Positions 1-7,131 of a stretch of 64,000 nt of DNA are shown here, piece by piece. Source of the stretch: Armatimonadota bacterium (GTDB lineage Bacteria; Armatimonadota; Chthonomonadetes; Chthonomonadales; Chthonomonadaceae); NCBI GenBank assembly GCA_028871815.1, contig JAGWMJ010000002.1, forward strand, positions 124,001 to 188,000. The letters run 5' to 3'. The stretch's first letter is position 1. The number at the start of each line of letters is the position of its first letter. The notes under the pieces are model-generated. The model was given only the letters and a program-made list of their open reading frames with translations, made no database searches and was not told where the DNA came from. The position numbers and the translations under genes were made by a program.

Positions 1-1537
1 CTTTGACAGCCTCCGACGGCACAACGACCACGTTCGATTTGCGGCCCGTCATAATGGTCGCCGTGGCTGTCATATCCGGTTTGAGGAGACCCACATAGCC
101 CGTGATCGCTATAGCGACGTCATACGTGATGACACCCTGCTGGATTGTGGATCCTGATGCAACTTTCGTGACCGTTCCGTGGAACACCATGTTTGGAAAC
201 GCATCCACCGTTACGTCTGCCCGCTGGCCCAGCCTTACCGAGCCGATATCGGTTTCGTCCACAAATACGTCGATCTGCAGGCGACTGAGGTCTGCAACGA
301 TGATCAGCGTGGGTGCTGAAAGTCCAGCGGCCAGCGTCTCGCCCTGCTGAGCAGCCAGCTGCAGAACCGTACCGGAAATCGGCGTACGTACGATTGTTTT
401 GGCCACCTGCGCCTGGTTGTAGCTTACCTGCGCAGCCGCCTGCGCCGCGGCGTCCTGGGCCTGTGCCACATCCTGCATTTTCAGCGTGTCGTTTGCGATG
501 CCTGCCTGCGCCGACCGCAGTGCCGCAGTATCCTGCACCAACTGCGCCTGTGCCTGGCGTACGGCCATTTGCTTCGACGTTACTGCGTACGTTTCGGCTT
601 TTGCCGCCGCGAGGGAAGCTCGAGCGGCGCGCACTGCCTGCTGTGCAGAGGTCAGCGCGTCGGCGGCCTGCTGCACGCCTGCATTGACGTTCTGCTTGAC
701 GATGCGGATGTTCTGCTGTGCGGATGCAACCTGCGACTGGTTCACCGCGTCGGTAGCACGAGCGGCATCCACCACGCTGGCAGCAACGAAGCCTTGTGCT
801 AGAAGCGCCTGTTGGCGCTTGAGTTGAATGGAGGAGTTGGTGGCGTTCGCCTGCGCCTGCGCCAACTGCTCATTGGCCGTGGCGATTTGCGAACTGGCAT
901 TGGCGTCGGCCTGCTGTTTGTTCGCCTGCGCCGTCTGCATATCGGCCTCCGCCGAACTCAGGCCCGTCTCGGCCTTGTTGATGTCGGCCGGCGTCTGCTG
1001 CTCCTGCTGACTCAAATCTGCCTGCGACTGCTTCAGGCTGGCTATTGAGTGCATCTCCGTAGCCCTGGCTTGATTGATCGTGGCCGCTGTCTGAACTCTT
1101 TCCATGCTCACGCCCGAGACTTGCTGGGCGTACTTCACCTGGCTATCGCGCAGGTTCGCCTGCGCTGCCGCCAGGTTGGCAACGACGTCGGGTAAATCCA
1201 ATTCCGCAATGATCTGGCCCTTCGTCACATGTTTGCCGATGTCGGTGTAGAGGTGCTTCACGATGCCGGTCAGCTGAGGACCGATTTTGACCTCGTAGCC
1301 GGTCTGGGCTGTTACGCTGCCCGTGGCCGTCACCGTCTCCACCAGGTTGCCTCGAGTGACCTTGGCCGTGATCATATCTGCCAGGGGATTGGCTGCCGGA
1401 TGGGCCTTGTCCCATATAAACCAGCCGATCCCGATAATCACCACCGCGCCGATCGCGGTCGGGATCATACGCGCGCGTTTCCGAGCTCGCCGTCGTCGTA
1501 CTCGCTCGGCCGCAGCCGATGAATCCATTGTTGCCAT
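1..1537 (-). CDS. HlyD/MacA-type efflux periplasmic adaptor, 3' end outside window
   Basis: Membrane-fusion/adaptor subunit of an RND or ABC (MacAB-type) exporter, linking an inner-membrane pump to the outside. Reading leftward from the ATG at 1537, the product has a basic N-terminus, one membrane anchor (about residues 25-42, AIGAVVIIGIGWFIWD), then the lipoyl/barrel-sandwich half-motif (VTATGSVTAQTGYEVKIGPQ, VTKGQIIAELD). A long Ala/Gln-rich coiled-coil hairpin follows. The last visible residues (GRKSNVVVVPSEAVK) are the typical beta-barrel end of MacA/HlyD proteins, so only a short C-terminal part is missing. It lies 129 bp downstream of a MarR gene on the same strand, the usual regulator-pump arrangement. 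A partner ABC or RND pump is expected left of the window. The adaptor family is clear; the substrate cannot be told. Confidence 0.9.
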   Translation of the reverse strand, partial: MATMDSSAAAERVRRRRARKRARMIPTAIGAVVIIGIGWFIWDKAHPAANPLADMITAKVTRGNLVETVTATGSVTAQTGYEVKIGPQLTGIVKHLYTDIGKHVTKGQIIAELDLPDVVANLAAAQANLRDSQVKYAQQVSGVSMERVQTAATINQARATEMHSIASLKQSQADLSQQEQQTPADINKAETGLSSAEADMQTAQANKQQADANASSQIATANEQLAQAQANATNSSIQLKRQQALLAQGFVAASVVDAARATDAVNQSQVASAQQNIRIVKQNVNAGVQQAADALTSAQQAVRAARASLAAAKAETYAVTSKQMAVRQAQAQLVQDTAALRSAQAGIANDTLKMQDVAQAQDAAAQAAAQVSYNQAQVAKTIVRTPISGTVLQLAAQQGETLAAGLSAPTLIIVADLSRLQIDVFVDETDIGSVRLGQRADVTVDAFPNMVFHGTVTKVASGSTIQQGVITYDVAIAITGYVGLLKPDMTATATIMTGRKSNVVVVPSEAVK

Positions 1538-1666
1538 GCGTTAAGCTCTCCGCTGTCCGATTACCATCCAGGTTGCAAATCGACGGCCGGCACGAACGCA
1601 CCGATACGCACGCGCATCGGTTCACGTATCTATGGACTGTGGAACCGACCTCACGTTACGCGGTCT

Positions 1667-2221
1667 CTACAACGGTTTGGTGTCGCCCGAATCGCCGCCA
1701 TCGACGGGATGCGCTCCGGCTTCGATTCGCATAGCTGCCGCCGTCAGCATTTGCACCGCCGTCAGCAGCGCTGCGCGTTCGCCCGTCTCCAGCGCCAGCC
1801 ACAGTCGTCGCACCGCTTCGCGGCGCATCTCCTGCCGCTCCGCCACCCATTGCTGACCAGCACGCGTCAAGCGCAGCCGCACAACGCGCCGGTCGCGTGG
1901 GTCGCCAAGACGCTCAGCCAGACCGTGGGCTATCAGCCGATCGGCCGCCTGGGTCAGCGCGCTCTGCCGTACGCCCATCCGCTCGCTCAGCCGACCCATC
2001 GTTTCGCCGACCGTCGGCGCTTCGGAACTACAGTTGTTCAGCGCCCAGCACAGCCTCAACTGCGCCAGTGGCAGTTGTAACAGCGTGCTGTCGGTGTCGC
2101 CGGCCTCGGTCAGCCGCCGCAGAACGGCGGGTAGGGCATGCACCAGCCACTCCGGCGCCGTTTCAGCGCTCCACTCGGATTCCAACGTGGTCGTCTTCCT
2201 CGAAGCTGCGCCGGCTCCCAT
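1667..2221 (-). CDS. MarR-family transcriptional regulator
   Basis: Winged-helix DNA-binding dimer that probably represses the adjacent efflux adaptor gene and possibly itself. The central part (LPLAQLRLCWALNN, VGETMGRLSERMGVRQSALT) is the MarR helix-turn-helix. It is followed by the wing with the diagnostic DPRDRRVVRLRLT segment and a C-terminal dimerisation helix. At about 184 residues it is slightly longer than the usual 140-160, with extra N-terminal residues. An ATG at 2221 was chosen; a TTG at 2233 is also in frame. Neither has a Shine-Dalgarno sequence. A TATAAT box at 2246-2241 would place the transcript start only about 13 nt upstream, so the mRNA may be nearly leaderless. The family is sure; ligand and regulon are inferred from context. 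Confidence 0.9.
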   Translation of the reverse strand: MGAGAASRKTTTLESEWSAETAPEWLVHALPAVLRRLTEAGDTDSTLLQLPLAQLRLCWALNNCSSEAPTVGETMGRLSERMGVRQSALTQAADRLIAHGLAERLGDPRDRRVVRLRLTRAGQQWVAERQEMRREAVRRLWLALETGERAALLTAVQMLTAAAMRIEAGAHPVDGGDSGDTKPL

Positions 2222-2240
2222 CGCATCGCGCAACCACTGG

Positions 2241-2271
2241 ATTATATTCTATTCGGACCATGAAATGTTCA
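2241..2271 (-). promoter_or_regulatory. Candidate promoter and operator of the MarR-efflux operon
   Basis: On the minus strand a perfect TATAAT (2246-2241) lies just upstream of the MarR gene. About 15 bp further upstream is the inverted repeat TGAA-ATG-TTCA (2261-2271), which overlaps the -35 zone. There is no good TTGACA, which fits a regulator-controlled promoter. The placement suggests MarR autoregulation; no binding data are available. Confidence 0.4.
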
Positions 2272-2273
2272 TA

Positions 2274-2302
2274 TTGGTGATATATTGTGCCTCGGGTATA
2301 GT
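2274..2302 (+). promoter_or_regulatory. Candidate sigma-70 promoter of the PLP enzyme gene
   Basis: TTGGTG (2274-2279), a 17-bp spacer and TATAGT (2297-2302) lie 30 bp upstream of the GTG start at 2333. The -10 matches 5 of 6 consensus bases and the -35 only the first three. It is divergent from, and almost abuts, the MarR promoter, so the regulator could affect both. Confidence 0.4.
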
Positions 2303-2332
2303 TGCCGCAGCGAGGGCACCGGGAGGCTGAGA

Positions 2333-3487
2333 GTGCGATTTTCAACGCGCGCCATTCATGTGGGTCAGGAGCCGGACTCGGTAACGGGTGGACTTGCGAC
2401 GCCGATTCATGTCACCAGTACCTATGCATTGGCGGAACCCGGCGTAACCCGTGGTGGCTTCTCCTATAGCCGGATCGGTAACCCCACGCGGAGTGCGTTG
2501 GAGACCTGCCTTGCGTCGCTCGAGGGCGCTCCGGCTAACTGTCCGGCTCTTAGCTTCAGTACGGGAATGGCCGCCACAGATTGTGCGCTCCGGTTGCTCC
2601 AGCCTGGAGATCGCCTCCTGCTGCCGAACAACGTTTACGGCGGCACCTGGAGCCTTGCCGACAAGCTGCTTCGCCCGGCGGGTATTCGTGTGGCGTCGGC
2701 CGACTTCACCGACCTGGACGCGGTGGCCGGAGCGCTCAAGGAGCCGACTTCAATTGTGTGGTCGGAGAGTCCCAGCAACCCGCTGATGATGATCACCGAT
2801 CTTGAAGCCGTCGCACATCTTGCCCACGACGCCGGCGCCCTGCTGATCACCGACAGCACCTTCGCCACACCCGCGCTCCAGAATCCACTTCAGTTCGGGT
2901 GCGATGTGGTTATGCACTCCACCACCAAGTATATCGGCGGGCACAGTGACCTGCTTGGCGGGGCGCTAATCGCCGCTGATCCATCGCTTCGCGAGCGATT
3001 GAACACAATTCAGTGCGCGACGGGAGCGACCGCGTCACCGTGGGATTGCTGGCTTACGCTGCGAGGTGTCCGCACCCTGGCGCTAAGGATGGCGGCTCAC
3101 GAGGCCGGCGCACGGCGCGTTGCGGCTTTCCTTGAATCGCACCCCAGGGTGAGCCACGTCTGGTATCCGGGCTCCTCCGGCGAGGCGCAACGGCAGCTGT
3201 ACGCCAGGCAGATGCGAGGCTTTGGTGGAATGGTGGCCTTTGAAGTCGCTGGCGATGCGGAAGCCGCCCGCCGGGTTATGAGGTCCGTACATCTGTTTGC
3301 GCTGGCTGCCAGCCTGGGCGGAGTTGAGAGCATTATGAGCTATCCTGCTCAGATGTCGCACGCTGATATTCCGGCAGAAATCCGCCGGAGACACGGCGTA
3401 TCCGACCAACTCATCCGCCTTTCGGTTGGTCTCGAAGATCCCGAAGATCTGGTCGATGACCTGTCCTCCGCGCTCGACGCCGTATGA
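2333..3487 (+). CDS. Trans-sulfuration family PLP enzyme (cystathionine gamma-synthase/lyase type)
   Basis: PLP-dependent enzyme of the Cys/Met metabolism family, acting on activated homoserine or cystathionine in methionine/cysteine synthesis. The 384-residue length is typical. Visible signatures are YSRIGNPT (cofactor phosphate binding, from Y45), SFSTGMAA, the cofactor-contacting TDSTFATP (D174) and HSTTKYIGGHSD with the Schiff-base lysine K199. The C-terminal SLGGVESIMSYPAQMSH is the family substrate-binding end. The GTG at 2333 is chosen because GGGAGG (2321-2326) sits at ideal distance; upstream codons lack a ribosome site. Cystathionine gamma-synthase, gamma-lyase and O-acetylhomoserine sulfhydrylase are not separable by eye, so no symbol is given. 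Confidence 0.9.
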   Translation: MRFSTRAIHVGQEPDSVTGGLATPIHVTSTYALAEPGVTRGGFSYSRIGNPTRSALETCLASLEGAPANCPALSFSTGMAATDCALRLLQPGDRLLLPNNVYGGTWSLADKLLRPAGIRVASADFTDLDAVAGALKEPTSIVWSESPSNPLMMITDLEAVAHLAHDAGALLITDSTFATPALQNPLQFGCDVVMHSTTKYIGGHSDLLGGALIAADPSLRERLNTIQCATGATASPWDCWLTLRGVRTLALRMAAHEAGARRVAAFLESHPRVSHVWYPGSSGEAQRQLYARQMRGFGGMVAFEVAGDAEAARRVMRSVHLFALAASLGGVESIMSYPAQMSHADIPAEIRRRHGVSDQLIRLSVGLEDPEDLVDDLSSALDAV

Positions 3488-3578
3488 TGAAGGATGCCGG
3501 CGCCGACATCGCGAATCGTATTTCAGGTCGGAGCGGAGTCACTTTCCGGCTTCCATGGCGCACGGAGGCGAGTTGTAA

Positions 3579-3878
3579 TTGGCAGAACTTCGTCAGCAGA
3601 TTCTGATCCTCTATTCGAATACGCCGGACCTCAACAGCGGCATCTGCTCGTGGGCAGAGTACGATGGCGCGGACCAGGCTCACCATACGACGGGAGACAG
3701 CGACAAGCCTCCGTACGACTCGGTGATCGGCGCCATGCGTGACGGTTGGCGGGTCATCCAGTTTCCGCAGCAGCTGCCGGCCTACCCCGGTATGGAACTG
3801 AGTACCTCTTACCTTCGCTTCGAACATATCCTGGAAAAGCTGGTTACGGCAGAGACCTCTAACAGCGCGCAAGGCTAA
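3579..3878 (+). CDS. Small conserved-looking protein of unknown function
   Basis: A 99-residue soluble protein starting at a TTG (3579) preceded by GGAGG at 3564-3568, and ending 36 bp before the PhyH gene. It has no signal peptide or membrane segment. Its composition is protein-like (ILILYSNTPDLNSGICSWAEY near the N-terminus, WRVIQFPQQLPAYPGMELST in the middle, FEHILEKLV near the end). I do not recognise the family. The position suggests an operon with the PhyH oxygenase, perhaps as a partner or accessory protein; this is inference. The non-ATG start adds some doubt. Confidence 0.6.
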   Translation: MAELRQQILILYSNTPDLNSGICSWAEYDGADQAHHTTGDSDKPPYDSVIGAMRDGWRVIQFPQQLPAYPGMELSTSYLRFEHILEKLVTAETSNSAQG

Positions 3879-3914
3879 CCTCGGCAGGATCGGCCGGAAA
3901 AGCGGGAGCAACCG

Positions 3915-4748
3915 ATGGCAAATCCACATCTACTTACTTCGGTCCAGATGGCCAACTTCGTGTCCGACGGCCTCCTGCGGTTTGACGAGTTGGTGCCAAC
4001 CGAGATCAACCGCGAAGTTATGGCTGAACTGGATGAAAAGCGGATCAATTTCGGCTACGAAGCCCAGGGCCAACCGCTTGAGAACCTGTGGCGCGAATCA
4101 AGCGGCATCGGCGCGGTGATAAGGCTGCCCGAGGTATCCGGCATTATCGAAAGCCTCATCGGTCCGGAGCCGCTTTACGACCACCACTGCCCTCATCGAG
4201 TTGCGCCTGGCCACCTGGAAGGGCAGGTATGGCACGCCGACGCGATTATCGACACACGCCTGCATTTCGATATTCAACTGTTCTACTTTCCGCATGATAC
4301 GCCGCGTGAAATGGGTGGCACCATGTTCTTGCCGGGAAGTCAATATCGACGAATTCACGAATCGGATATCGGCCGTTACCAGAATTTCCGCAACCAGCTG
4401 CCGGTAGTGTGCAAGGCGGGAACCGTGCTGGTCGGACATCATGGATTGTGGCATTGCGCGCAGCCGAACCACACCGACCAACTGCGCACCATGTTCAAGC
4501 TTCGCCTCAACCCCACTGTGCGACAGCTACTGCTCTGGAATACCGATGATCTGGATGACGCCGCGATTCCGGGCATTCTGTTCCGCGATCACGGTTGGTA
4601 TGGCAATGATAACCGGCTGGAATTTGCCAACCGAATCAAGATGTGGCGATTCCTGACGGGTAACGATCGATACGACGCCAACTACTGGTTGACGAGAATC
4701 GAAAACACTCCGGAGCGCATTCTGATACGAACGCACGCGGCTGCCTGA
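3915..4748 (+). CDS. Phytanoyl-CoA dioxygenase (PhyH) family protein
   Basis: Non-haem Fe(II)/2-oxoglutarate oxygenase of the PhyH family, 277 residues. The iron triad is visible as H107-x-D109 (QVWHADAII) and H180 in HGLWHCAQPN. R191 in DQLRTMFKLRL is placed to bind 2-oxoglutarate. Start ATG at 3915. The protein is cytoplasmic, with no signal peptide. PhyH proteins of this sort are very numerous in Armatimonadota and Planctomycetota, and their small-molecule substrates are mostly unknown. Nothing here points to phytanoyl-CoA itself. It follows the small unknown gene by 36 bp and converges on the SBBP-repeat gene. Confidence 0.88.
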   Translation: MANPHLLTSVQMANFVSDGLLRFDELVPTEINREVMAELDEKRINFGYEAQGQPLENLWRESSGIGAVIRLPEVSGIIESLIGPEPLYDHHCPHRVAPGHLEGQVWHADAIIDTRLHFDIQLFYFPHDTPREMGGTMFLPGSQYRRIHESDIGRYQNFRNQLPVVCKAGTVLVGHHGLWHCAQPNHTDQLRTMFKLRLNPTVRQLLLWNTDDLDDAAIPGILFRDHGWYGNDNRLEFANRIKMWRFLTGNDRYDANYWLTRIENTPERILIRTHAAA

Positions 4749-4856
4749 AGGCTCTACCGGGCGATCACTCTGCAAAACGGTCGGTTGAATCCAGGCGGCT
4801 CGAGCGGCCGCGCTCGCCTCACTCCCCGGATACCTAGTGGTGGCGCGCGCGCCGCG

Positions 4857-6212
4857 CTACGGAACGTTGTCGGCGATCAGCAGTGCATCGGGGTCGCTGG
4901 CAAGCCCGAAGGAGATGGATCCCACTTCATACAGCCTGGAGTTGTGGAATAGGGCGCATCCGACGGTGTTCTGGCTCAAGCCGGCTCCGAAAATCGATCG
5001 GGAAACCAGTTTGCCGCTGGGGTTGTATTGAAGTGTGACCACGCTGGAGCTCCCGCCCGAGTTCACAACGCTGTAACCGCACACAAACACAGCGCCATCC
5101 ACCTCCACCGCCAGCGCGGAGCCGGCGTCGTTCAGGTGGTTCGCGCCATCCCAGTGCGCGTTCCACATCTGGTTGCCGGATGCGTCCCACTGGATGGTGC
5201 TGATATCGGTTCCATGGCTCGTGGTGGCGATGGAACCGGTCGCGCAGGTGTTGCCGTTACCGTCAACACCAATCGAGGTAAGCCGGCTGCTGCTGTGGCG
5301 TATCCACTGAAGCTGCAGTTGAAGCGCTTTGGTGGTCGAATTGAAAGTCACTCCGTAGCTCAGCAAAGCGCTGCTGAGCGGCGAACTCCCCAGTACAAGC
5401 AGGCGATTGCCGACGAGAAGGGAGTGCGTTGCCGTTTCGGCATGAGATGAATCGCTATAATGTACTGCATCCTCCAACTGGCCGGTGGAGTTGTAGACCT
5501 CAATGCCAATGGCGGTGGCGCCACCCTGCATGCCGAGCGAGCTGGTTGCGTACACGTTACCGCCAGAGTCTATGGCGAGGTCACGCCCGGTATTGACGCC
5601 GGTGCTCGCGCCACCATACAACTGGGACCACGCCTGGATGCCGTTGGACTGATACTTCACCAGCGCCACTTTTGAGCTCGAACTGGAACCGGAGGGGGTC
5701 GTGAAATCGGAGATGCCGGTGACGTACACCCGCCCCAGGGCGTCGGTGCGTACCGCGGTCGCCGCGCTGTTTCCGCTGCCGCTTCCATTGAAGACCCGGG
5801 TCCACAGTGTGTTGCCACCGGTGTCGTACTTGATCGTTACCATCTGCCTGAGGCCGGTGACACCTGTGGTATAGCCGACCACCAGTACGTTTCCGGCGCC
5901 ATCCACCGTGATCGCGCTAGGTACGTCATCACCGTGACCGGCGCCGTCAAACCGCCGCGTCCACACGCGAGACCCAAGCAGGTTGTATTTGATGGTTACA
6001 ATATCCAGCCGTGTGCCAACTCCTTCGGACGCGATGGCTATGTAAGCACTACCAATCGAGTCAGTAGCCACTGCGACGCCCGAATCGGGTCCGTTGGCAG
6101 TGCCGTTAACGTGCTGATGCCACGCCTGCGAGATCTGGCCGCTGGCGCAAAGCGGCGTCAAGCCGAGCGCGCATAGGGCGATAGTGCTCGCCAGCCAACC
6201 TGATGTTCTCAT
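4857..6212 (-). CDS. Secreted SBBP-repeat beta-propeller protein
   Basis: Exported 451-residue protein with a clear Sec signal peptide (TSGWLASTIALCALGLTPLC, cleaved near ASG). The rest is a run of repeats of about 55-65 residues. Each has the pattern hydrophobic-VDGAGNVLVVGYT followed by VTIKYD-G-LWTRxFNG, i.e. SBBP (seven-bladed propeller) repeats; about six are visible. Such proteins occur on bacterial surfaces or free outside the cell, and their roles are mostly undefined. The ATG at 6212 has GGAGGAG upstream; the ATG 11 codons earlier lacks one. The gene stands alone, converging on the PhyH gene and following the glycosidase operon by 143 bp. Confidence 0.82.
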   Translation of the reverse strand: MRTSGWLASTIALCALGLTPLCASGQISQAWHQHVNGTANGPDSGVAVATDSIGSAYIAIASEGVGTRLDIVTIKYNLLGSRVWTRRFDGAGHGDDVPSAITVDGAGNVLVVGYTTGVTGLRQMVTIKYDTGGNTLWTRVFNGSGSGNSAATAVRTDALGRVYVTGISDFTTPSGSSSSSKVALVKYQSNGIQAWSQLYGGASTGVNTGRDLAIDSGGNVYATSSLGMQGGATAIGIEVYNSTGQLEDAVHYSDSSHAETATHSLLVGNRLLVLGSSPLSSALLSYGVTFNSTTKALQLQLQWIRHSSSRLTSIGVDGNGNTCATGSIATTSHGTDISTIQWDASGNQMWNAHWDGANHLNDAGSALAVEVDGAVFVCGYSVVNSGGSSSVVTLQYNPSGKLVSRSIFGAGLSQNTVGCALFHNSRLYEVGSISFGLASDPDALLIADNVP

Positions 6213-6355
6213 CCTGCGTACTCCTCCGGCCGGCGAGATGCACATTAAGTGACACTGCGGCTCTGCTGAAATCGGCGTCGGGATGCCGCAAGCGTGGCGC
6301 CCGTCGGTTCGCCGCTATACCGCACCGCGCCTCCTGGAAACGGGCAGCGGCGCTG

Positions 6356-7120
6356 TCACTCCACGCCGCGAGCCTTGGCCAATGGATCGATGCCGCGCAG
6401 CATCATGCCCTGGCCACGCGAGACGTGCGTCTCCACGGTTGGCGGGTCGGATGGGTCGCGCATCTGGATCAGCACGGTGGTGCGCGCCTCCGAACTTGTG
6501 TTGACACCGGACCCGTGGATCGTGAGATAGCTGAAAAAGAGCGCCTCGCCGGCCCTGGCCTCACAAGGCGTCGCTTTTGCCACCGGGTACTCATCTATCG
6601 GAAGATGCCATCCGCCATTCGGGTTATGTTCCAGTGGACCCAGCTTGTGGCTGCCGGGTACTACGCGCACGCAGCCCTTCTCTTCCGGTGCGTCGTCGAA
6701 ATGGACGATCGCCGCAATCATCGTGTTGTTGTCGTGTGGGAAGTAGGGATAATCCTGGTGCATCGGAAACGGCGATCCCTTTTCCGGCGGCTTTATAAAC
6801 ATCTTGGTGTGATGCAGTTGCACGTTTGGCGATCCAATGATCTCCGCGGCCGCCGATGTCAGACGGTCATTCACAAGCAGCCTCGTGAACGCGGCGCTGT
6901 AGAACTGCACGTTGTGGCAGTGGTAGATAACGGTTTTCTCCGCGGTGGCTACCGCTTCACTGGCGCTTCCCCAGGTGGCGTCGATGTTGGATATGGTGCG
7001 TAGGCGCTCCGCTAATTGGTGGCTTTCATCGCGCAGGTGCGTGGCTTCTTCGCGCGATAACAAGGGAACCAGAACGTAGCCATTCTCCTGGTAAAACGCA
7101 AGCTGTTCCGACGTGAGCAT
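6356..7120 (-). CDS. Phytanoyl-CoA dioxygenase (PhyH) family protein, last gene of glycosidase operon
   Basis: A second Fe(II)/2-oxoglutarate oxygenase, 254 residues, more like the classical PhyH family than the first. The motif PMHQDYPYFP (H121, D123), H202 in YLTIHGSGVN and the following R in EARTTVLIQM form the expected metal and co-substrate site. GCVRVVPGSHKLGP is the family core. The ATG at 7120 is chosen because GAGG lies 8 nt upstream; GTG 7129 and ATG 7126 are too close to that site. It is only 11 bp from the GH95-like gene and is the fourth gene of the operon. It may oxidise a product of the secreted glycosidases; the substrate is unknown. Confidence 0.88.
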   Translation of the reverse strand: MLTSEQLAFYQENGYVLVPLLSREEATHLRDESHQLAERLRTISNIDATWGSASEAVATAEKTVIYHCHNVQFYSAAFTRLLVNDRLTSAAAEIIGSPNVQLHHTKMFIKPPEKGSPFPMHQDYPYFPHDNNTMIAAIVHFDDAPEEKGCVRVVPGSHKLGPLEHNPNGGWHLPIDEYPVAKATPCEARAGEALFFSYLTIHGSGVNTSSEARTTVLIQMRDPSDPPTVETHVSRGQGMMLRGIDPLAKARGVE

Positions 7121-7131
7121 GCTCATCACCT

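Noticed and set aside
4786-4815. A GC-rich inverted repeat (CGAGCG/CGCTCG) between convergent PhyH and SBBP genes as a terminator
   Set aside because: Short, imperfect arms and no T-run on either strand; in such GC-rich DNA it is not distinctive.
5358-5381. A hairpin GCTCAGCA/TGCTGAGC inside the SBBP-repeat gene
   Set aside because: It lies within coding sequence without a T-run, so chance is sufficient.
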